NCBI RefSeq assembly: GCF_004295645.1
Contig: NZ_CP034752.1
Location: 2,356,001 to 2,420,000, forward strand
Source of the DNA: Limnobaculum zhutongyuii
GTDB taxonomy: Bacteria > Pseudomonadota > Gammaproteobacteria > Enterobacterales > Enterobacteriaceae
Direction of reading: 5' to 3'
DNA: 64,000 bases
In this document: positions 60,201-64,000 of the stretch, piece after piece
How positions within the stretch are numbered: position 1 is the stretch's first letter
Layout: every line of letters begins with the position of its first letter
Notes under the pieces: generated by a model
What the model saw: only the letters and a program-made list of their open reading frames with translations
What the model was told of the DNA's origin: nothing
Databases searched by the model: none
Program-made: the position numbers and the translations under genes

Positions 60201-60629
60201 ATGAGTACCTGGCTAATCTACGCATTGCTCTCGGCTATCACCGCTTCACTGGTGGCGATTTTTGGCAAAATCGGTTTACAACATCTGGATGCCAATACGG
60301 CAACCGCCATTCGTTCTATCGTTATGGCACTGTTTCTGGTTGGCGTAGTCGTCGTTCAGGGAAAACTCGACATGATTGGCGAGATTATGGCCGACCGTAA
60401 AGCGCTATTCTTTATTGTTCTTAGCGGTGTTGCGGGTGCCTTATCCTGGCTGTTCTATTTTATGGCTATTAAGAATGGTACCGTCTCTCAGGTGGCCCCG
60501 ATAGATAAACTCAGCGTGGTATTTGCCGTTATTCTGGCGGTGATCCTGTTTGGTGAAAAGGTGACATTACTTACCGGTGTTGGTATTGGCTTAATATCTG
60601 TCGGTGCTCTGCTGGTCGCTTTAGGATAG
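60201..60629 (+). CDS. EamA-like half-size transporter
   Basis: 142 residues with four to five membrane helices: STWLIYALLSAITASLVAIFGKIGLQHLDA, then ALFLVGVVVV, FFIVLSGVAGALSWLFYFMA and VFAVILAVILFGEKVTLLTG. One EamA domain of the drug/metabolite transporter type, which would need to dimerise. Substrate unknown. It converges on pgm. Confidence 0.85.
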   Translation: MSTWLIYALLSAITASLVAIFGKIGLQHLDANTATAIRSIVMALFLVGVVVVQGKLDMIGEIMADRKALFFIVLSGVAGALSWLFYFMAIKNGTVSQVAPIDKLSVVFAVILAVILFGEKVTLLTGVGIGLISVGALLVALG

Positions 60630-60649
60630 GTATTCCCAATCGTCAGATA

Positions 60650-60684
60650 ATAAAAAAGCGCGGTAATCGCTTACCACGCTCTTT
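60650..60684. terminator. Terminator between the EamA-like gene and pgm
   Basis: GCGCGGTAA, TCGC, TTACCACGC (60658-60679) with a T-run on either side, serving both converging genes. Confidence 0.85.
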
Positions 60685-60712
60685 CTTCATTGGCTTGTCA
60701 GGCTAAATCATA

Positions 60713-62356
60713 TTATTCAGCTTTAGCCAAAACTGCACTGACGATGTCTACTGCTTCGCGTTCAATCTTTTCCCGGTGCTCTTTACCGAGGAAGCTTTCG
60801 CAATAAATTTTATAGGCTTCTTCAGTTCCTGAAGGTCGGGCAGCAAACCAGCCATTATCGGTCATGATCTTCAGGCCACCAATTGAAGCACCGTTACCCG
60901 GAGCTTTTGTCAGACGCGCTGTAATCTTATCTCCCGCCAACGTGTCGGCAGTGACCATTTCCGGAGACAGGCGGGAAAGAATAGCTTTTTGAGCATGAGT
61001 GGCCGGAGCCTGAATACGGTTATAGCTTGGAGCGCCAAAACGCTGAGCTAATTGCTCATAATGATCCTGTGGGTTCTTACCGGTTACTGCGGTAATTTCA
61101 GCCGCTAACAGGCACATAATGATACCATCTTTGTCCGTTGACCATGGCTTACCATCAAAACGCAGGAAAGAGGCACCTGCACTCTCTTCGCCACCAAAAC
61201 CCAGAGTACCGTCAAATAGCCCATCAACAAACCACTTAAAACCAACCGGAACTTCAACCAGTTTACGATCGATACTGGCGACCACCCGATCAATCATTGC
61301 ACTGGAAACCAACGTTTTACCAACCCCCATATCTTTGCTCCACTGTGGACGGTGCTGATACAGGTAGTTAATGGCTACAGCCAGATAGTGGTTAGGGTTC
61401 ATTAATCCTTTCGGGGTCACAATACCGTGGCGATCGTAATCAGGATCGTTAGCAAAAGCTAAATCAAATTTATCCCGTAACGCCAGAAGCCCTGCCATCG
61501 CATACTCTGATGAGCAATCCATCCGGATCACACCATCATGATCGAGGTGCATAAAACGGAAAGAAGGGTCTACCGCATCATTCACCAGCTTAAGATTCAG
61601 TTTGTATACATCAGCAATACGCTGCCAGTATTCAATGCCAGCACCACCCAGTGGATCAACGCCAATGGCTAACCCAGCATTCTGAATAGCGGGCATATCA
61701 ACAACATGCACCAATTGTTCAACATAAGGTTGAATCAAATCCTGCGCGTGGATATGACCACTTTTATTGGCCGCCGCCAGCGTTTGGCGCTTAATGCCCT
61801 TCAAGCCATTCTTCAGCAAGTCATTAGCCCGATTTTCAATCCATTGGGTAAGATTTGTATCTGCCGGGCCGCCATTTGGCGGGTTATATTTGATGCCGCC
61901 ATCTTCAGGAGGGTTATGTGATGGCGTAATAACAATACCGTCTGCTTGCGCTTTTCCCGTGCGGTTATAGCAAAGAATGGCATGAGAAATAGCTGGGGTC
62001 GGAGTAAAACCATTATTTTCTTGCACAATCACATCAATACCGTTGGCAGTTAATACCTCCAGTACCGAAACAAAAGCGGGTTCGGATAAACCGTGGGTAT
62101 CTTTACCAACATAACAAGGCCCGGTAATCCCATTAGCCGCCCGATTCTCTGCAATTGCCTGAGCAATGGCTAAAATATGCGCTTCATTGAAGCTCTGACG
62201 ACAAGCGCTACCGCGATGTCCGGAAGTCCCAAACTTGACCGAGTGTGCAGGATTATCACAGTCAGGTTGTAAAACATAATATTCAGAAACCAACTGCGGA
62301 ACATTAATCAGATCGCTTTGACGGGCTAATTGCCCGGCTCTTGAATGGTTACCCAT
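60713..62356 (-). CDS. pgm: Phosphoglucomutase (alpha-D-glucose)
   Basis: 547 residues from the ATG at 62356, which has GGGAG upstream; a GTG lies one codon earlier. Active-site loop GIVITPSHNPPEDGGIKYN with the phosphoserine, metal-binding DPDYDRHG, sugar loop GGEESAG and phosphate loop ARPSGTEEAYKIY. Interconverts glucose-1-phosphate and glucose-6-phosphate. Lies after seqA, as in E. coli. Confidence 0.98.
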   Translation of the reverse strand: MGNHSRAGQLARQSDLINVPQLVSEYYVLQPDCDNPAHSVKFGTSGHRGSACRQSFNEAHILAIAQAIAENRAANGITGPCYVGKDTHGLSEPAFVSVLEVLTANGIDVIVQENNGFTPTPAISHAILCYNRTGKAQADGIVITPSHNPPEDGGIKYNPPNGGPADTNLTQWIENRANDLLKNGLKGIKRQTLAAANKSGHIHAQDLIQPYVEQLVHVVDMPAIQNAGLAIGVDPLGGAGIEYWQRIADVYKLNLKLVNDAVDPSFRFMHLDHDGVIRMDCSSEYAMAGLLALRDKFDLAFANDPDYDRHGIVTPKGLMNPNHYLAVAINYLYQHRPQWSKDMGVGKTLVSSAMIDRVVASIDRKLVEVPVGFKWFVDGLFDGTLGFGGEESAGASFLRFDGKPWSTDKDGIIMCLLAAEITAVTGKNPQDHYEQLAQRFGAPSYNRIQAPATHAQKAILSRLSPEMVTADTLAGDKITARLTKAPGNGASIGGLKIMTDNGWFAARPSGTEEAYKIYCESFLGKEHREKIEREAVDIVSAVLAKAE

Positions 62357-62383
62357 CACACTCTCCCTGAAGTTCAGTAGAAA

Positions 62384-62905
62384 TTAAATAGTTAGGCAGA
62401 TAGCGGCTGTCAGCTCAGCCGAAAACTGCATTGATAGCATAATCTGTTCAACCATAGTGCGCTTACGTTCAGTATTGGTATTAGTAATCACCCAATATGG
62501 CGTATCCGGTATGCTTTTAGGCTTAGTATGTTTGCCATTTTTTAACAGTGTTTGCTGTGAATGAGAGAAATAGACGCGGGTGCGGCCATGCAATAACTCT
62601 GTCGCTTCAGCAAAACGGGTTCTATCAACACGGTACAGCGTAGACAATATCAGTAAAAAACGATCCACGGCTTTCTTCTGGGCAACCAGTTCTCCGGAAT
62701 CGAGTAATTCTTGAACATCGTGAACACGATCGGCCTGTGCAGTTACCGCTACCGGGATGACTGTTTCTGCTTCCTGTTTTGAAGCGGCCACTGTCGGAGA
62801 TAAATTAAGCATCCGACGTAAAATTTCAGAAGCGCTTTCGCCAATATGCAACGTGTGGCTGGCAATATAACGATAAAGCTCTTCATCAACTTCGATAGTT
62901 TTCAT
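62384..62905 (-). CDS. seqA: Replication initiation negative modulator SeqA
   Basis: 173 residues (181 in E. coli). N-terminal oligomerisation domain MKTIEVDEELYRYIASHTLH, IGESASEILRRMLNL; the C-terminal hemimethylated GATC-binding domain has TPYWVITNTNTERKRTMVEQI with the Asn/Thr residues that read the site. Sequesters oriC and controls DnaA-driven starts. 25 bp before pgm. Confidence 0.97.
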   Translation of the reverse strand: MKTIEVDEELYRYIASHTLHIGESASEILRRMLNLSPTVAASKQEAETVIPVAVTAQADRVHDVQELLDSGELVAQKKAVDRFLLILSTLYRVDRTRFAEATELLHGRTRVYFSHSQQTLLKNGKHTKPKSIPDTPYWVITNTNTERKRTMVEQIMLSMQFSAELTAAICLTI

Positions 62906-63001
62906 CTTTGTCCTATAATTCTTTGCTAGTTATTCATGGGGAATTATACAAGTTCATCTCGTGATACTCTAACGCAAAGCAACCCAATATGTGACATTGT
63001 T

Positions 63002-63750
63002 ATGAAATTAAACTATCGCCTTCAGGGAAATGGTCAAACTATTGTGCTGATTCACGGCCTGTTTGGCAGTCTGGATAATCTTGGCGTGTTGGCTCGCGAC
63101 CTTCAGCAAGATTATCAAACCCTACAAATTGATCTGCGTAATCATGGACTATCCCCCGCAGTGATGAAATGAGTTATCAGGCAATGGCTGAGGATATCCT
63201 GGCTTTACTTGATGAGCTCGAGCTGCAACACATTGTAGTAATCGGTCACTCCATGGGCGGAAAAGTGGCAATGAAACTGACGGAAATCGCGCCTGAACGA
63301 ATTTCTCAGTTAGTTGTTATAGATATTGCCCCTGTCGCTTATCAGGAGAATCACCATGATGACGTTTTTGCTGCATTGAATGCCGTGACACAGTCAGGTG
63401 TCGTTCAAAGAACGGATGCGGCAGAAATCATGCGAAATCAAGGTTTACATGAAGGAGTCATTCAGTTTTTACTTAAATCTTTTCATCAAGGTGAATGGCG
63501 ATTCAATGTTCCCGTGCTACAACAACGCTATGCGGAAATTATTGGCTGGCATGAGGTTCCTGCCTGGGAACATCCGATGATTTTTATTCGCGGAGAGCTT
63601 TCCCCCTATATTCAGGACAGCTATCGTCAGGCAATCGCCCGTCAGTTTCCTTCCGCCCGTGCTTATGTTGTGGCTGGAAGTGGTCATTGGGTTCACGCAG
63701 AAAAACCACAACACGTTATTCGCATTGTGCGTAAATTTTTGCAGCCGTGA
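63002..63750 (+). pseudogene. ybfF: Esterase YbfF, frameshifted
   Basis: Two frames make one alpha/beta hydrolase of about 250 residues. The first ends RNHGLSPAVMK at a TGA; the second continues MSYQAMAEDILALLDELELQ and has the nucleophile GHSMGGKVAMKL and the C-terminal His in GSGHWVHAEKP. Oxyanion region HGLFGSLDNLGVLARDL is in the first part. The break is a run of five C at 63153-63157; six C would give LSPRSDEMSYQAM, as in related proteins. A true mutation or a sequencing error. Confidence 0.9.
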
Positions 63751-63936
63751 TGATATCTGATAGTTAGAAAGTGAATTATTTGCTGAATTAACCGGGTTAA
63801 CCATTGGCTGACAGATTCTACTGCGTTATCATCCGCGGCGACGTGACATGGCAGGAAGTGAGTTTTGCTGTAACTACCACTGTCACCTAAACTGAATGAT
63901 TAAACTTATTTTTATCTGGTTTCGTATTCTGATTTT

Positions 63937-64000
63937 ATGGCAAAAGAACAATTAGATCGTACCACGCTGGATCTTTTCGCTGATGAACGCCGTCCGGGTC
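63937..64000 (+). CDS. ybfE: YbfE, LexA-regulated protein (N-terminal part only)
   Basis: 21 codons are visible: MAKEQLDRTTLDLFADERRP. This matches the start of E. coli YbfE, a small ribbon-helix-helix-like protein under LexA control, encoded between ybfF and fldA. I looked for a LexA box upstream and saw no clear CTGT-N8-ACAG. The gene continues past the window. Confidence 0.9.
   Translation, partial: MAKEQLDRTTLDLFADERRPG

Noticed and set aside
63751..63936. LexA box before ybfE
   Set aside because: CTGT occurs twice but no CTGT-N8-ACAG palindrome is present; E. coli ybfE itself has a weak site, so absence is not proof.

Overview
The window is chromosomal DNA of an enterobacterium (order Enterobacterales). 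The conserved block cpoB-pal-tolBARQ-ybgC / ybgE-cydXBA / sucDCBA / gltA / nei / ybgI, and the block ybfA / pgm-seqA / ybfF-ybfE, follow the E. coli gene neighbourhoods in content and order. Protein divergence from E. coli suggests a deeper branch of the order, perhaps Budviciaceae; that placement is only a guess.

Positions 1 to about 28,175 hold a Mu-like transposable prophage whose right end lies outside the window. Nearly all genes are on the minus strand. From the left genetic end (about 28,175) downwards they are: repressor (divergent), Ner, transposase A, target-capture ATPase B, a tightly coupled row of small early genes, GemA, Mor, a lysis cassette (GH108 endolysin, DUF2644 protein, nested Rz/Rz1 spanins, DksA-like zinc finger), the terminase region, portal, F, G, protease/scaffold I, capsid T, gp35-gp38, sheath L, tube M, frameshifting tail chaperone, tape measure, N, gp44, gp45, gp46 and the start of gp47. 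Three genes are broken: DUF2730 (TGA), terminase large subunit (TAG plus frameshift) and gp44 (frameshift). Non-coding structure includes a 35-bp operator palindrome inside the repressor gene, three transposase-type sites at the left end, a matched pair of probable late promoters before the endolysin gene and gene I, and five clusters of 11-bp-spaced TTTAAA repeats across the prophage.

Positions 28,341-29,051 carry two tRNA-Lys(UUU) genes followed by three exact 153-bp repeats. Each repeat copies the last 19 bases of the tRNA and a terminator, like the tyrT/rtT array of E. coli. Upstream lie the Tol-Pal envelope genes and the cytochrome bd oxidase operon. An AT-rich island with a GT9 glycosyltransferase separates cydA from sucD. 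The TCA block sucABCD faces gltA directly: sdhCDAB, which lies there in E. coli, is missing.

After gltA there is a repeat-rich, gene-poor 750 bp, then nei and ybgI. Next comes a six-gene unit, uhpA-uhpB-uhpC-afuA-afuB-afuC: a hexose-phosphate sensing system joined to an ABC sugar-phosphate importer in place of the usual UhpT antiporter. The window ends with ybfA, two unknown small genes, an EamA-like half-transporter, pgm-seqA, a frameshifted ybfF and the first codons of ybfE. All three frameshifts in the window fall in G/C homopolymers where a run of six would restore the gene, so sequencing error must be considered.
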